Made by a program: the position numbers and the translations under genes. From NCBI RefSeq assembly GCF_007827275.1, contig NZ_VISE01000001.1, forward strand, positions 3,720,001-3,784,000: a DNA stretch of 64,000 nucleotides. The letters are read 5' to 3'. This DNA is from Gillisia sp. Hel_I_86 (GTDB lineage: Bacteria; Bacteroidota; Bacteroidia; Flavobacteriales; Flavobacteriaceae). Below the pieces are notes generated by a model, which made no database searches, had not been told where the DNA came from, and was given only the letters and a program-made list of their open reading frames with translations. Shown here one piece after another: positions 1-8,903 of this stretch (the stretch's first letter is position 1; each line of letters starts with the position of its first letter).

Positions 1-615
1 TGCTAGATTTCCCCATTGTCCAATTGCATCTTTCAATTGAACTTGCTGTTTTATTACCGCTCTGGAGTCTTTTGTCTTCAATTCTATTAACGGGTGCAAA
101 ATGACAAATCTTAATTCGGGGGGAGAGGGCAAAGACAGCACTTCTAATGGGTGGTAACTTTTAACCAAACTAAAGCCGCCCATTAAAGCGGGAGCCACAT
201 TATCTGCATGGGCGTTGCCGCTTGCAAGACGCTCTCCCTCCATTGCGAATACTATAAGTTCTTTAGAATTGAAAGGTTCTCCCAAAAGTTTGTTAACGGC
301 AAATACTGCACCGGCCGAACTTGCTGCGCTACTTCCAATCCCACTTCCGGCTTTTATGTTTTTATCTATTTCAATATCGAAACCTTGGGTAGAACCCAAA
401 GCTTCCAGGATCGCCATTATCGCCACTGTTGCCACATTGTTTGCTGCTTCTAATGGCAAATCCTGACCTGTAATCCTAAGTATTCTTAATTTATTGAGAT
501 TATTCTTTTTCAAGATCATCTGGTCTCCAATAGTATCCAAGCAACAGCCTAGAACATCAAATCCACAAGAAAGGTTTGCGACAGTAGCAGGAGCAAAAAT
601 TTTAATTTCTTCCAT
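1..615 (-). CDS. thrB: Homoserine kinase, N-terminal 205 residues (runs off the left edge)
   Basis: Phosphorylates L-homoserine with ATP in threonine synthesis (GHMP kinase family, cytosolic). Translating back from the ATG at 615 gives MEEIKIFAPATVANLSCGFD, the usual ThrB N-terminus. The GHMP phosphate-binding loop GSGIGSSAASSAGA lies at about residues 90-103, followed by GNAHADNVAPALMGG. The frame is open to base 1, so the C-terminal third is outside the window. The start lies 2 bases after the thrA stop, which implies one operon and translational coupling. thrC probably follows beyond the edge, but that is inference. Confidence 0.95.
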   Translation of the reverse strand, partial: MEEIKIFAPATVANLSCGFDVLGCCLDTIGDQMILKKNNLNKLRILRITGQDLPLEAANNVATVAIMAILEALGSTQGFDIEIDKNIKAGSGIGSSAASSAGAVFAVNKLLGEPFNSKELIVFAMEGERLASGNAHADNVAPALMGGFSLVKSYHPLEVLSLPSPPELRFVILHPLIELKTKDSRAVIKQQVQLKDAIGQWGNLA

Positions 616-617
616 AT

Positions 618-3065
618 CTATTTCTTACCTATTCTTATAATATCTGCAAAAATCCCGGAAGCTGTTACTTCTGCCCCGGCTCCGGCACCTTTCACTATAA
701 GCGGTTGTTCGCTATATCTGTTGGTATAAAATAGCACGATATTATCGCTACCACTTAGATTAAAAAAGGGATGTTCTGGCCCCACTTCCTGTAAGCCTAC
801 CTTGGCATGGCCGTTATCCAGTTGTGCAACATATTTTAATTGTTTGTTGTTTTCTGAAGCATTTTTATACATTTCCTTGAACTGGGGTTCATCCTTTTTT
901 AATACCTCAAAGAATTCTTCATTGGTAGTTGTTTTCAAACTAGCTTCAGTTAAAAAACTATCGTTTTCTATCTCGGTAAGTTCTAATTCCAAACCGCTTT
1001 CCCTCGCAAGGATCAATATTTTCCTGGAAACATCTATCCCGCTTAAGTCTATTTTTGGATCAGGCTCGGTATACCCTTCCTTCATAGCTGCTTCCACTGT
1101 TTTAAAAAATGGTTCTTCAGCATTATAGGTATTGAAAACAAAATTTAAACTTCCAGAAAGAACGGCCTGTATTTTATGTACACTATCACCAGATGCCATA
1201 AGGTTCTTCAACGTATCTATAATTGGCAAACCTGCCCCCACATTGGTTTCGTATAAAAAAGAAGCCCCATATTCCCTGGAGAGATCTTGCAGTTTTTGAT
1301 AATTTACAAATTCATCTGCACAAGCGATCTTGTTGCAGGTGACTACAGATATAGAATTTGCCAAATATTGTTTATACCAGTCTGCGATCTCCGGGCTTGC
1401 TGTATTATCAACAAAGATGCTGTTGCGTAAATTGAGATCTTTAACCCTTTCGAAGAAATCTTCTTTAGATGCGGTTTGTCCCTTTTCGAGTTCGTTCTGC
1501 CAGTTATTTAAATCTATTCCGTCTTCAGCAAATAACATTTTTCTGGAATTGGAAATTCCAAGGATACGGATCTTAAGCCTCAGCTTTTCCAACAGATATC
1601 CTTCTTGTTGCTTCAATTGTTCTATTAATTTACCTCCTACATTTCCAACTCCGGTGATAAATAAATTTAGTTCTTTAGAAGGGACCTCAAAAAACTGTTC
1701 ATGCAAGGTGTTTAAGGCCTTTTTAACGTCCTTCTTGGCTATTACAGCAGAGATATTCCTCTCTGACGATCCTTGTGCAATTGCCCTAATATTAATGTTG
1801 TTATTACCCAGCGCGCTAAACATTTTCCCACTTAACCCATGATGGCTTTTCATTCTATCTCCTACCAAGGCTATAATTGCGACATTATCTTCTACCTCTA
1901 CCGGTTTGATCTTGAAGTTTTGAATCTCAACTTCAAACATCTCATTTATTGCATCCTTTGCTCGTATTGCCTCCTCATTTTTTACAGCTATACAAATACT
2001 ATGTTCAGAAGAAGCTTGGGTAATTAGAACTACATTAATCTTCTCCTGAAAAAGAACTTCGAAAAGTCTTTTTGAAAATCCAGGAATACCAACCATTCCA
2101 CTACCCTCAATGTTCAGGAGTTTTATTGAATCTATATGTGTTATTCCCGTTACCCATCTAAAATTCTTCTTACTGGATTTGGATATTATAGTACCACTTT
2201 CAGAAGGTTTGAAAGTATTCTTTATATGGATCTCTATTTGTTTATTTAATAAAGGCTGCAATGTGGGTGGATATAAAACCTTGGCCCCAAAATGAGATAA
2301 TTCCATTGCCTCTTCATAAGAGATGTTTTTTAAAGGATATGCATGGGCTACGAGACTTGGGTTAGCAGTATACATTCCATTAACATCGGTGTATATTAAC
2401 ACTTTATCGGCATCCAATGCTCCTGCAAAAATAGCCGCGGTAAAATCGGACCCACCTCTTCCCAATGTACTTGGAACACCTTGTTCATTATTAGCCACAA
2501 ACCCCGGTGCTACAAAAAGATCGGCTTTAGTATTATTAAAATAGTTCAGGATATTCGCATTTGTCTTTATATAATTAACCTGCACCTTTTCGTTCTCATT
2601 TTTGCAAACAATAAGATCTCTGGAATCAACGAATTTTACATTTATGTTTAAAGATTTAAAATACTCTGTAATTATAAGCGAAGACAATATTTCGCCATAA
2701 CTGGCAATTACATGTTTGGTTTTATTGGATAGTTCATTTAATAAATAGACTCCTTCATATAATGTTTCTAAACCATTAAATTCTGTCTTTACCTTACTTA
2801 GAATAGCACTCTGATTTTTAATAGGGATAAGTTCCTTAATAGCATCTAAATGTCTTTTTTCGTTTTTTTGAAGGATTTCCTTATAATCTAAATTACCGGT
2901 AGCAGCAAGATCTGCCATTTGTAAAAAATCATTTGTTACTCCTCCAAATGCAGAGAAAACCACTAGGCTTGTACCTTCTTGTAGTTTCTTTTGAACGGTT
3001 TCTGAAACTAATTTTATTCTACTTGGAGAGGCTAATGAAGATCCTCCGAATTTCATTATATTCAT
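618..3065 (-). CDS. thrA: Bifunctional aspartokinase / homoserine dehydrogenase I
   Basis: Catalyses the first step (aspartate phosphorylation) and third step (aspartate semialdehyde reduction) of the threonine branch. The 815 residues match the usual fused ThrA length. The N-terminal kinase begins MNIMKFGGSSLASP and has GRGGSDFTA for nucleotide/substrate binding. Two ACT-type regulatory segments lie at about 310-460 (GSGMVGIPGFSKRLFE, GLSGKMFSAL), consistent with threonine feedback. The dehydrogenase starts near 465 with the Rossmann motif ITGVGNVGG and contains the family segment ETNVGAGLPI. The alternative ATG at codon 4 (MKFGG) is also plausible. It is first in a thrA-thrB operon. Confidence 0.97.
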   Translation of the reverse strand: MNIMKFGGSSLASPSRIKLVSETVQKKLQEGTSLVVFSAFGGVTNDFLQMADLAATGNLDYKEILQKNEKRHLDAIKELIPIKNQSAILSKVKTEFNGLETLYEGVYLLNELSNKTKHVIASYGEILSSLIITEYFKSLNINVKFVDSRDLIVCKNENEKVQVNYIKTNANILNYFNNTKADLFVAPGFVANNEQGVPSTLGRGGSDFTAAIFAGALDADKVLIYTDVNGMYTANPSLVAHAYPLKNISYEEAMELSHFGAKVLYPPTLQPLLNKQIEIHIKNTFKPSESGTIISKSSKKNFRWVTGITHIDSIKLLNIEGSGMVGIPGFSKRLFEVLFQEKINVVLITQASSEHSICIAVKNEEAIRAKDAINEMFEVEIQNFKIKPVEVEDNVAIIALVGDRMKSHHGLSGKMFSALGNNNINIRAIAQGSSERNISAVIAKKDVKKALNTLHEQFFEVPSKELNLFITGVGNVGGKLIEQLKQQEGYLLEKLRLKIRILGISNSRKMLFAEDGIDLNNWQNELEKGQTASKEDFFERVKDLNLRNSIFVDNTASPEIADWYKQYLANSISVVTCNKIACADEFVNYQKLQDLSREYGASFLYETNVGAGLPIIDTLKNLMASGDSVHKIQAVLSGSLNFVFNTYNAEEPFFKTVEAAMKEGYTEPDPKIDLSGIDVSRKILILARESGLELELTEIENDSFLTEASLKTTTNEEFFEVLKKDEPQFKEMYKNASENNKQLKYVAQLDNGHAKVGLQEVGPEHPFFNLSGSDNIVLFYTNRYSEQPLIVKGAGAGAEVTASGIFADIIRIGKK

Positions 3066-3119
3066 GCTATTATTATTAAAATTGTAAAAAAATAAAATGG
3101 AAAATTTGGTGCGGAAGTT

Positions 3120-3227
3120 TTATATATAATACCCCATAGGGGTAATAGAAAACATATAAATAGCAGTATTGCCTGAAGTGCCAGGAATAATTGTTGAAAT
3201 ACTATTTGAAAGATTTTTATAAATCAT
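3120..3227 (-). CDS. Possible 35-residue leader peptide of the thr operon
   Basis: A small ATG-TAA frame, 54 bases upstream of thrA on the same strand. It is rich in Ile (7), Thr (4) and Ser, including ISTIIPGTSGNTA, which loosely resembles the Thr/Ile-rich leader of the enterobacterial thr operon. A GC-rich 6-bp hairpin (TACCCC/GGGGTA, 3130-3144) sits at its 3' end. No classical U-tract follows the hairpin, and I found no convincing anti-terminator pairing. The assignment is speculative. Confidence 0.3.
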   Translation of the reverse strand: MIYKNLSNSISTIIPGTSGNTAIYMFSITPMGYYI

Positions 3228-3280
3228 TTTTTCTAAAAAACTGATTATAAAAGTATACATAAAAGTTCTTTTAGAGAGCT

Positions 3281-3300
3281 TTTATTTTATATAAAATAAA
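3281..3300. repeat. 20-bp perfect AT-only palindrome
   Basis: TTTATTTTATATAAAATAAA equals its own reverse complement. It lies in the thrA upstream region, 54 bases beyond the possible leader peptide start. It could be an operator or simply AT-rich sequence; nothing decides between these. Confidence 0.5.
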
Positions 3301-3334
3301 TTTTAGGGTATTCGTTTTTAGTCGATTATAAAAT

Positions 3335-3377
3335 TACGAATCTGATAATTTAAAAAGCTTAAATTATCAGATTCGTA
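3335..3377. terminator. Perfect 19-bp hairpin between the SnoaL-like gene and thrA
   Basis: Arms 3335-3353 and 3359-3377 are perfectly complementary (TACGAATCTGATAATTTAA and its complement) around a 5-base loop. It lies 64 bases past the stop of the SnoaL-like gene (both genes on the minus strand) and upstream of thrA. A terminator for the SnoaL-like gene is the simplest reading. There is no strong U-run, so a regulatory palindrome or processed RNA hairpin remains possible. Confidence 0.5.
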
Positions 3378-3441
3378 TAATGATCCCAAGACTTTTTAAA
3401 TGTAGAAGTTAATCAATTAAATTTCCAATAGTAAAAACCTA

Positions 3442-3864
3442 TTATTTTACGGGTTTTACACCAATTTGCTTTAAAATTCCAAGTTCATCTGTTGCTCCCC
3501 ACCGTTCTAATAGTTTCCCCTCTTCGAATCGGCGAATTTGCATTCCTCGAACCTTGAATTTTTTTCCGGTTGGAGAGACGCCCATAAATTCACCCTTATG
3601 TGTTCCTGAAGCTGTGTATGCAAAACTCACATTATCGCCATCTGCCACCAAATGTTCCACCTTTGCCCCAAAATCCGGAAATGCAGATCTCATCATACTA
3701 AAAAAGTCTATAAACCCTTGTGCTCCAGGACCTTGAATATCTGCTGGATCATGATCTTTCACTTTTTCTGAAACAACCTCTCTTATCATTTCGAGATTAC
3801 CTGTATTAACAGCTTCCCCAAATTTTTCCTGGGCTTTTATGTTTTGATCTTTACTCATATGCAT
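3442..3864 (-). CDS. SnoaL-like ester cyclase family protein
   Basis: A 140-residue protein of the NTF2-like SnoaL superfamily, homologous to polyketide cyclases. Visible family features are the N-terminal helix with NTGNLEMIREVVSEKVKDHDP, the segment FFSMMRSAFPDFGAKVEHLVADGDNVSF and the C-terminal sheet GMQIRRFEEGKLLERWGATDELGILKQIG. The substrate is unknown; family members in non-actinobacterial genomes have no established reaction. The start may be M1 or M3 (MSKDQ). No operon partner is adjacent. Confidence 0.85.
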   Translation of the reverse strand: MHMSKDQNIKAQEKFGEAVNTGNLEMIREVVSEKVKDHDPADIQGPGAQGFIDFFSMMRSAFPDFGAKVEHLVADGDNVSFAYTASGTHKGEFMGVSPTGKKFKVRGMQIRRFEEGKLLERWGATDELGILKQIGVKPVK

Positions 3865-3884
3865 TTCTAATTATTAATATTATT

Positions 3885-4025
3885 GTATGTATATCCGCTA
3901 ATATGCCTAAATGGCATAATGGAACTAAAAATGTCACGTCGAGCGCAGTCGAGACGTCTTTGTTTAACCCTTCGACTCCGCTCAGGGAGAGAAAACCTAT
4001 TTTTAGGTGTGTAAACGGATAAGCA
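3885..4025. repeat. MITE-like interspersed repeat, core type 2
   Basis: The head reads TGTATGTATATCCGCTAATA, and near 4008 the tail carries the inverted counterpart AAACGGATAAGC, so the ends share TATCCG in inverted orientation. The core holds CGTCGAGCGCAGTCGAGACG (itself a hairpin) and CCCTTCGACTCCGCTCAGGG. The same kind of ends and cores recur at several other intergenic sites in this window. Confidence 0.6.
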
Positions 4026-4083
4026 TATTAATAGTAAACACTTAATTAAAAAACTTACCTTCTACTTATAAAGTTAATAAAGG

Positions 4084-5556
4084 TCATAAACCACTTATAT
4101 AGCTGCCGTATAGATCCTTAAACTGGATTCCTTTTGTGAATCGATACTTATTAAGTTTCTTATATTCTACCAGACCCCACAAAACAAATTCCTTTAAAAA
4201 ATAAGAATCTTCTGTAGCAATATCTGATTGATATTTATTTATTAATTCATTTAGTGGTGGAATAGAATCTAATCGTTCTTTATAATCCTTTTCAGAAAGA
4301 TCGTCCAGCAATTCGAATCCGCTTTCTGCGAAAAACCATTCTACCAAATCGTTGTATGGGTTATCCTCGGAAACTTTCTCAAGCTTTTCGATCTTGGGGA
4401 AATATAGAGGAAATAAAGATTTCACTGCATCAGAAATTAATTCTTGTGCAACCACAGCACTTCCCTCCTGCTCTCCCTCATAAACCAATTCTATTTTACC
4501 GGTAATTGCAGGAACAACACCTAAAAAGTCACTAAATCTTAGTAATGTTTTCTCTTCTCCGGTTATTAACGCTCGTCGTTCTGCTGCACTTAAAAGGTTT
4601 TCAAAGGCTGAAATACTCAATCTTGCACTAATGCCACTTCGGGAGTCTATAAATTCACTTTCCCGAGCCTCGAAGCTAATTTGCTCTAAAAGGTCTTTGG
4701 CCAATTCCGGCACATGTACTAAACCAACTTGGCGCTCATCTAATTTTGCTTCTTGCTGAGTGATTGTTTTGGCTACCTCTATAGTATGAGGGTAATGCGT
4801 TAAGATTTGAGAGCCAATCCTATCTTTTAAAGGAGTAACAATGCTACCTCTATTGGTGTAATCCTCTGGATTTGCCGTAAAAACAAATTGCATATCCAAT
4901 GGCAACCTCAACTTGAATCCTCGAATTTGGATATCTCCTTCTTGTAAAATATTAAAAAGTGCGACCTGAATCCTGGCTTGTAGATCTGGTAATTCATTGA
5001 TCACAAAAATACTTCGGTTGGCTCGCGGGATCATTCCAAAGTGGATCACGCGGTCATCGGCATAACTCAATTTTAAGTTTGCCGCTTTTATAGGGTCTAC
5101 ATCCCCAATAAGGTCTGCTACGGTAACATCTGGAGTTGCCAGTTTTTCAAAAAATCGCTCCTCCCTTGCAACCCAACTTATTGGAGTCTTATCTCCTTTT
5201 TCTTTGATTAATTCTTTGGCATATCTGGATATTGGATTAAAAGGATCATCATTAATTTCAGATCCTTCAACAATAGGTATCCATTCATCCAAAAGATTTA
5301 CCATAAGTCTGGCCAAACGTGTTTTTGCCTGTCCTCTTAAACCAAGGAAATTAATATTGTGCTTAGAAAGTATCGCTCTTTCCAATTCCGGGATCACTGT
5401 ATGTTCATACCCATGGATTCCCTCGAAAGAGCTTTTTCCATTTTTTATGTTTGCCAATAAATTCTGACGTAATTCTTCCTTAATGCCTTTGGTTTTGTAT
5501 CCTGATTTCTTCAGTTCGCCAAAAGTTTTTATATTTTCTATTTTCATATTTCTCAT
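4084..5556 (-). CDS. MoxR / magnesium-chelatase ChlI-type AAA+ ATPase
   Basis: A 490-residue AAA+ protein. The Walker A equivalent is LGLRGQAKTRLARL near residue 72. The Walker B region is RSIFVINELPDLQARIQVALFNILQEG with the family's 'LQEGD' segment, followed by FTANPEDYTNRGSIVTPLKDR (sensor/arginine finger). MoxR/ChlI proteins act as chaperone-like remodelers working with a VWA partner, which here is encoded 53 bases upstream. The start may be M1 or M4 (MKIENIKTFGELK). The client is unknown. There is no sign of tetrapyrrole genes nearby, so true Mg-chelatase activity is unlikely. Confidence 0.85.
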   Translation of the reverse strand: MRNMKIENIKTFGELKKSGYKTKGIKEELRQNLLANIKNGKSSFEGIHGYEHTVIPELERAILSKHNINFLGLRGQAKTRLARLMVNLLDEWIPIVEGSEINDDPFNPISRYAKELIKEKGDKTPISWVAREERFFEKLATPDVTVADLIGDVDPIKAANLKLSYADDRVIHFGMIPRANRSIFVINELPDLQARIQVALFNILQEGDIQIRGFKLRLPLDMQFVFTANPEDYTNRGSIVTPLKDRIGSQILTHYPHTIEVAKTITQQEAKLDERQVGLVHVPELAKDLLEQISFEARESEFIDSRSGISARLSISAFENLLSAAERRALITGEEKTLLRFSDFLGVVPAITGKIELVYEGEQEGSAVVAQELISDAVKSLFPLYFPKIEKLEKVSEDNPYNDLVEWFFAESGFELLDDLSEKDYKERLDSIPPLNELINKYQSDIATEDSYFLKEFVLWGLVEYKKLNKYRFTKGIQFKDLYGSYISGL

Positions 5557-5609
5557 TATTTAGTTCCGAGAACTTCCTAGAAACCAATGTTTTTTTATTG
5601 ATAATTATA

Positions 5610-6740
5610 TTAGCCCCTTATTTTTTTCTTTCTGTTGTTTTCATAATCTTCAAATATCATTTCTCCTAGACCTTTGAGTCCGGTGAAAAATGCTTTTCCA
5701 TGATTGGCTTGGGTAAACTCCCTTACAAACCTTTCCAAATAAGGATCTTGGGCTATCATAAAAGTAGTGATTGGAATATGTAATTTTCTAGCCTGAGCGG
5801 CAGCATTATAGCACTTTTCAACTATATAGGGATCAAGCCCCACACTATTTTTATAATAAGTGCCATCGCGTTCCCGTACGCAGCTCGGCTTCCCATCGGT
5901 GATCATAAATATTTGCTTGTTCGTGTTTCTTTTACGCCTTAAAAGATCCATTGCCAATTGCAAGCCTGCCACAGTATTGGTATGATACGGTCCCACATTT
6001 AAATAAGGTAGTTCTCCAATGGAAATCGCCCAAGCGTCATTCCCGAAAACCAATATATCCAGAGTGTCTTTAGGGTACCGAGTGGTAATAAGTTCTGCCA
6101 AAGCCATGGCTACTTTTTTGGCGGGAGTAATCCTATCTTCTCCGTATAGAATCATACTATGACTTATATCTATCATGAGAACCGTACTCATTTGCGATTT
6201 ATGGTGCGTTTCCTCAACCACCAAGTCATCTTCCGTCATTTTAAATTCCCCGGCACCATGGTTGATCTGGGCATTTTTTAAACTTTCTGTCATAGATATC
6301 CTATCCAAGGAATCGCCATAATGGAATTCCTTGAATTCGCCTGTATGCTCATCCCCCAAACCTTGATATTTCGTAGAATGATTCCCGGATCCACTTCGCT
6401 TGATTTTTCCGAAGATTTGATTTAAAGCTTGCTGCCTAATGGCTCTTTCGGTCTTGGCTGTAATTCCCATTCCTCCTTTACCATCTGGTTTTATCTCTTC
6501 ACGGATATAGCCCTTTTTCTTAAGATCTTCGATAAAGTCGTCAATTGTATATTCACTGGTGGTAAGTTTATATTCTTCGTCCAATTTTCTAAGCCAATCT
6601 ATTGCCTCATCAAAATCTCCAGAAGTGTGTGTGATCAATTCTTTAAAGATTTCGAACAGCTTATCGAAAGGACTAATATTTTTCTCTTCGAATTTCTTAA
6701 AAATGAAACCGCTACGAATGTTTTCAACCTTCTTTTTCAT
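5610..6740 (-). CDS. VWA-domain protein, partner of the adjacent MoxR-type ATPase
   Basis: A 376-residue protein with a helical N-terminal half and a von Willebrand A domain in the C-terminal half. The MIDAS metal site is visible as DISHS at residues 191-195, with further MIDAS residues in NTNTVAGLQLAMD and MITDGKPS. It resembles the ChlD/CoxE class of VWA proteins, which bind metal and act with a MoxR ATPase. The gene lies directly upstream of the ATPase on the same strand, 53 bases apart, so the two are probably co-transcribed. The protein has no signal peptide and should be cytosolic. Confidence 0.85.
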   Translation of the reverse strand: MKKKVENIRSGFIFKKFEEKNISPFDKLFEIFKELITHTSGDFDEAIDWLRKLDEEYKLTTSEYTIDDFIEDLKKKGYIREEIKPDGKGGMGITAKTERAIRQQALNQIFGKIKRSGSGNHSTKYQGLGDEHTGEFKEFHYGDSLDRISMTESLKNAQINHGAGEFKMTEDDLVVEETHHKSQMSTVLMIDISHSMILYGEDRITPAKKVAMALAELITTRYPKDTLDILVFGNDAWAISIGELPYLNVGPYHTNTVAGLQLAMDLLRRKRNTNKQIFMITDGKPSCVRERDGTYYKNSVGLDPYIVEKCYNAAAQARKLHIPITTFMIAQDPYLERFVREFTQANHGKAFFTGLKGLGEMIFEDYENNRKKKIRG

Positions 6741-6943
6741 ATTTTAAAGTTAACGAATTTTAAGCGTACGATGAAGTTATACCGATGTGAACAGGAACTA
6801 AACTTTTGTTAATTCAAATTGGATTTTATAGTCTTCCCTCTCGGGGTAGTCGATAAGATTAAATTGAAATTGAATTTTTGATGTTATACTTTTCTTAAAC
6901 CTTTTCCCCTTTTGTTAAAGAAATATGAGATTTGAAAAAAAAA

Positions 6944-7777
6944 ATGAAAATGATAAAAAATGCGTTTCTACTTATAGTTGTTTGTTTTCTTACTTTTTCT
7001 GGTTTCTCACAAGAGAAAAAAGATTCACCATATGAGACCAATTTTGTAAAGGATGGAATTTGGATCGCCTCTACAGTTGGTCTAAACGTCTTAGGAGTGA
7101 AAATAATTCAAGAAAAAGATAACCTCAGTTTAACAGATTTAAACAAACTCTCCAAAGACGATATTTGGGGAATAGATCGTTGGGCTGCAGGATATTATTC
7201 TGAACAAGCGAATGAAGATAGTTACATTCCATTTTATGCCTCTTTTGTGATGCCCTTTGCCCTTTTATTAAATGAAAATGAACGTGGAAATGCAGGACAA
7301 ATTTCTGTTCTTTTTGTGGAAACAATGGCCACCACAGGAGCATTATTCACAATTACTGCGGGACTAGTTGAAAAAAGTAGGCCCTTGGTTTACAATGAAT
7401 CTTTAGAGACAGAAAAAAGAATTGACAGCGATGAGCAGCGCTCTTTTTTTGCAGGGCATACCGCTGCAACCGCTGCTGCTTCTTTTTTCGCGGCCAAGGT
7501 GTTCAATGATTTTAACCCAGATTCGCCGCTTAAACCTTTTGTTTGGGGTGTGGGAGCGGCTGTTCCCGCCTTAGTTGGATACATGCGCATAAAGGCCGGA
7601 AAACATTTTCTTACAGATAATTTAATTGGGTATGGTGTGGGCGCAGCAGCTGGAATTTTAATTCCAGAATTGCATAAGAAAGGGAACAAAAACCTTCAAA
7701 TTTATCCAACCGCCAGTTTTAACCAGGGGGAATATAAGTTCGCCTCACAAGGATTAGCTTTAAATTTTCAGTTTTAA
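6944..7777 (+). CDS. PAP2-family phosphatase, exported
   Basis: Phosphatidic-acid-phosphatase type 2 family, acting on lipid phosphates or undecaprenyl pyrophosphate at the inner membrane/periplasm. The three family motifs are in order: VEKSRPLVYN (K..RP), SFFAGHTAAT (SxxxGH) and RIKAGKHFLTDNLIG (R..H..D). The N-terminus MIKNAFLLIVVCFLTFSGFSQ is a signal peptide. A longer frame opens with TTG at 6932, but ATG at 6944 (or 6950) fits the signal peptide better. It could supply carrier-lipid recycling for the polysaccharide locus, but that is inference. Confidence 0.88.
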   Translation: MKMIKNAFLLIVVCFLTFSGFSQEKKDSPYETNFVKDGIWIASTVGLNVLGVKIIQEKDNLSLTDLNKLSKDDIWGIDRWAAGYYSEQANEDSYIPFYASFVMPFALLLNENERGNAGQISVLFVETMATTGALFTITAGLVEKSRPLVYNESLETEKRIDSDEQRSFFAGHTAATAAASFFAAKVFNDFNPDSPLKPFVWGVGAAVPALVGYMRIKAGKHFLTDNLIGYGVGAAAGILIPELHKKGNKNLQIYPTASFNQGEYKFASQGLALNFQF

Positions 7778-7823
7778 AAGAAAGCTTAAATTGCCAACTA
7801 ATTAAAAGAAGCTCTACTTATTT

Positions 7824-8903
7824 ATGGAAGTGCATGAAATTATGGTTTTTGTATTGGGAATTGTTTTGTTCATCCCAACCTTGGCTTCTATTACCAGATT
7901 TGATCAATGGTGGGTTCGAGGTTTTGACTTCCCTAGGATACAGATCAGCTTTTTGTTAATAGGAGAAATTATAGCATTTATCTTGATTTTTAGTTTTGAT
8001 AGCTTTTGGGAAATAGCATTGCTAATCCTTTTAATATTCAGTTTGTTTTATCAACTGGTGAGAATATACCCGTACACTCCATTTGCAAAAAAGAAGGTGG
8101 AATCTTTTAATGGCAACGATTCCAAAAACCATATTTCCCTCTTGGTAAGCAATGTGCTTACCACCAACACCAGCTATGATAAATTGATAAATCTGGTTGA
8201 ATCCAGAAATCCAGATATTTTGCTCACTTTAGAAACCGATAAAAAATGGGAATCTGAGCTAGAAGTTCTTGAAGATGATTATAAATATTCCAAAAAGATC
8301 CCGATGGATAATTTATACGGAATGCATTTGTATTCTAAACTGGAATTGAAAAACATAAAGGTTAAATATATTATTGATGATGAAATCCCTTCTATCCATG
8401 GGCATGTGATTTTACCAAATGGACATCCAGTAAAAATTCATTGCCTACATCCCAAACCTCCCAGCCCTACGGAAGACCTCACTTCTACAAATCGTGATGC
8501 TGAACTATTATTTGTAGGCCGGGATGTGAAAAAGGATCAAGAAACAGTATTGGTACTAGGAGATTTAAATGATGTTGCTTGGTCTCGAACCACAAAATTA
8601 TTCCAGAAAATAAGTGGATTGATGGATCCACGAATGGGAAGGGGATTTTACAACACATTCCACACAGGTTATTTCTTTTTAAGATGGCCGCTAGATCATG
8701 TTTTTCATACTTCAGATTTTACCCTGGTTGAACTTGCACGATTACGAAATATTGGCTCAGATCATTTCCCGATGTATATTAAATTGAACTACGAACCAAG
8801 GGCTGAATATTTTCAGGATAAGCCAGAAGAAGCAGATAGTGAAGAAAAAGACTGGGCCGAAGAGAAAATAAATAATGGCAACCCTACCGAAATGGATGTC
8901 TAA
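7824..8903 (+). CDS. Endonuclease/exonuclease/phosphatase (EEP) family membrane protein
   Basis: A 359-residue protein with two or three N-terminal membrane segments (about residues 5-22, 40-78) and a C-terminal EEP-fold domain. Metal and catalytic signatures are visible: LLTLETDKKW, HCLHPKPPSP, LGDLNDVAWS (GDxN), PLDHVFHT and GSDHFPMYIK (SDH). The substrate is not predictable; EEP proteins cleave phosphodiesters in nucleic acids or phospholipids. It follows the PAP2 gene by 46 bases on the same strand, so the two may form an operon. The C-terminus is very acidic. Its 3' end overlaps the convergent receiver gene by 4 bases. Confidence 0.85.
   Translation: MEVHEIMVFVLGIVLFIPTLASITRFDQWWVRGFDFPRIQISFLLIGEIIAFILIFSFDSFWEIALLILLIFSLFYQLVRIYPYTPFAKKKVESFNGNDSKNHISLLVSNVLTTNTSYDKLINLVESRNPDILLTLETDKKWESELEVLEDDYKYSKKIPMDNLYGMHLYSKLELKNIKVKYIIDDEIPSIHGHVILPNGHPVKIHCLHPKPPSPTEDLTSTNRDAELLFVGRDVKKDQETVLVLGDLNDVAWSRTTKLFQKISGLMDPRMGRGFYNTFHTGYFFLRWPLDHVFHTSDFTLVELARLRNIGSDHFPMYIKLNYEPRAEYFQDKPEEADSEEKDWAEEKINNGNPTEMDV

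Noticed and set aside
4084-6740. Magnesium chelatase for chlorophyll or cobalamin synthesis
   Set aside because: The proteins share the ChlI/ChlD fold, but there is no large H subunit and no tetrapyrrole gene nearby. A generic MoxR/VWA pair is more likely.
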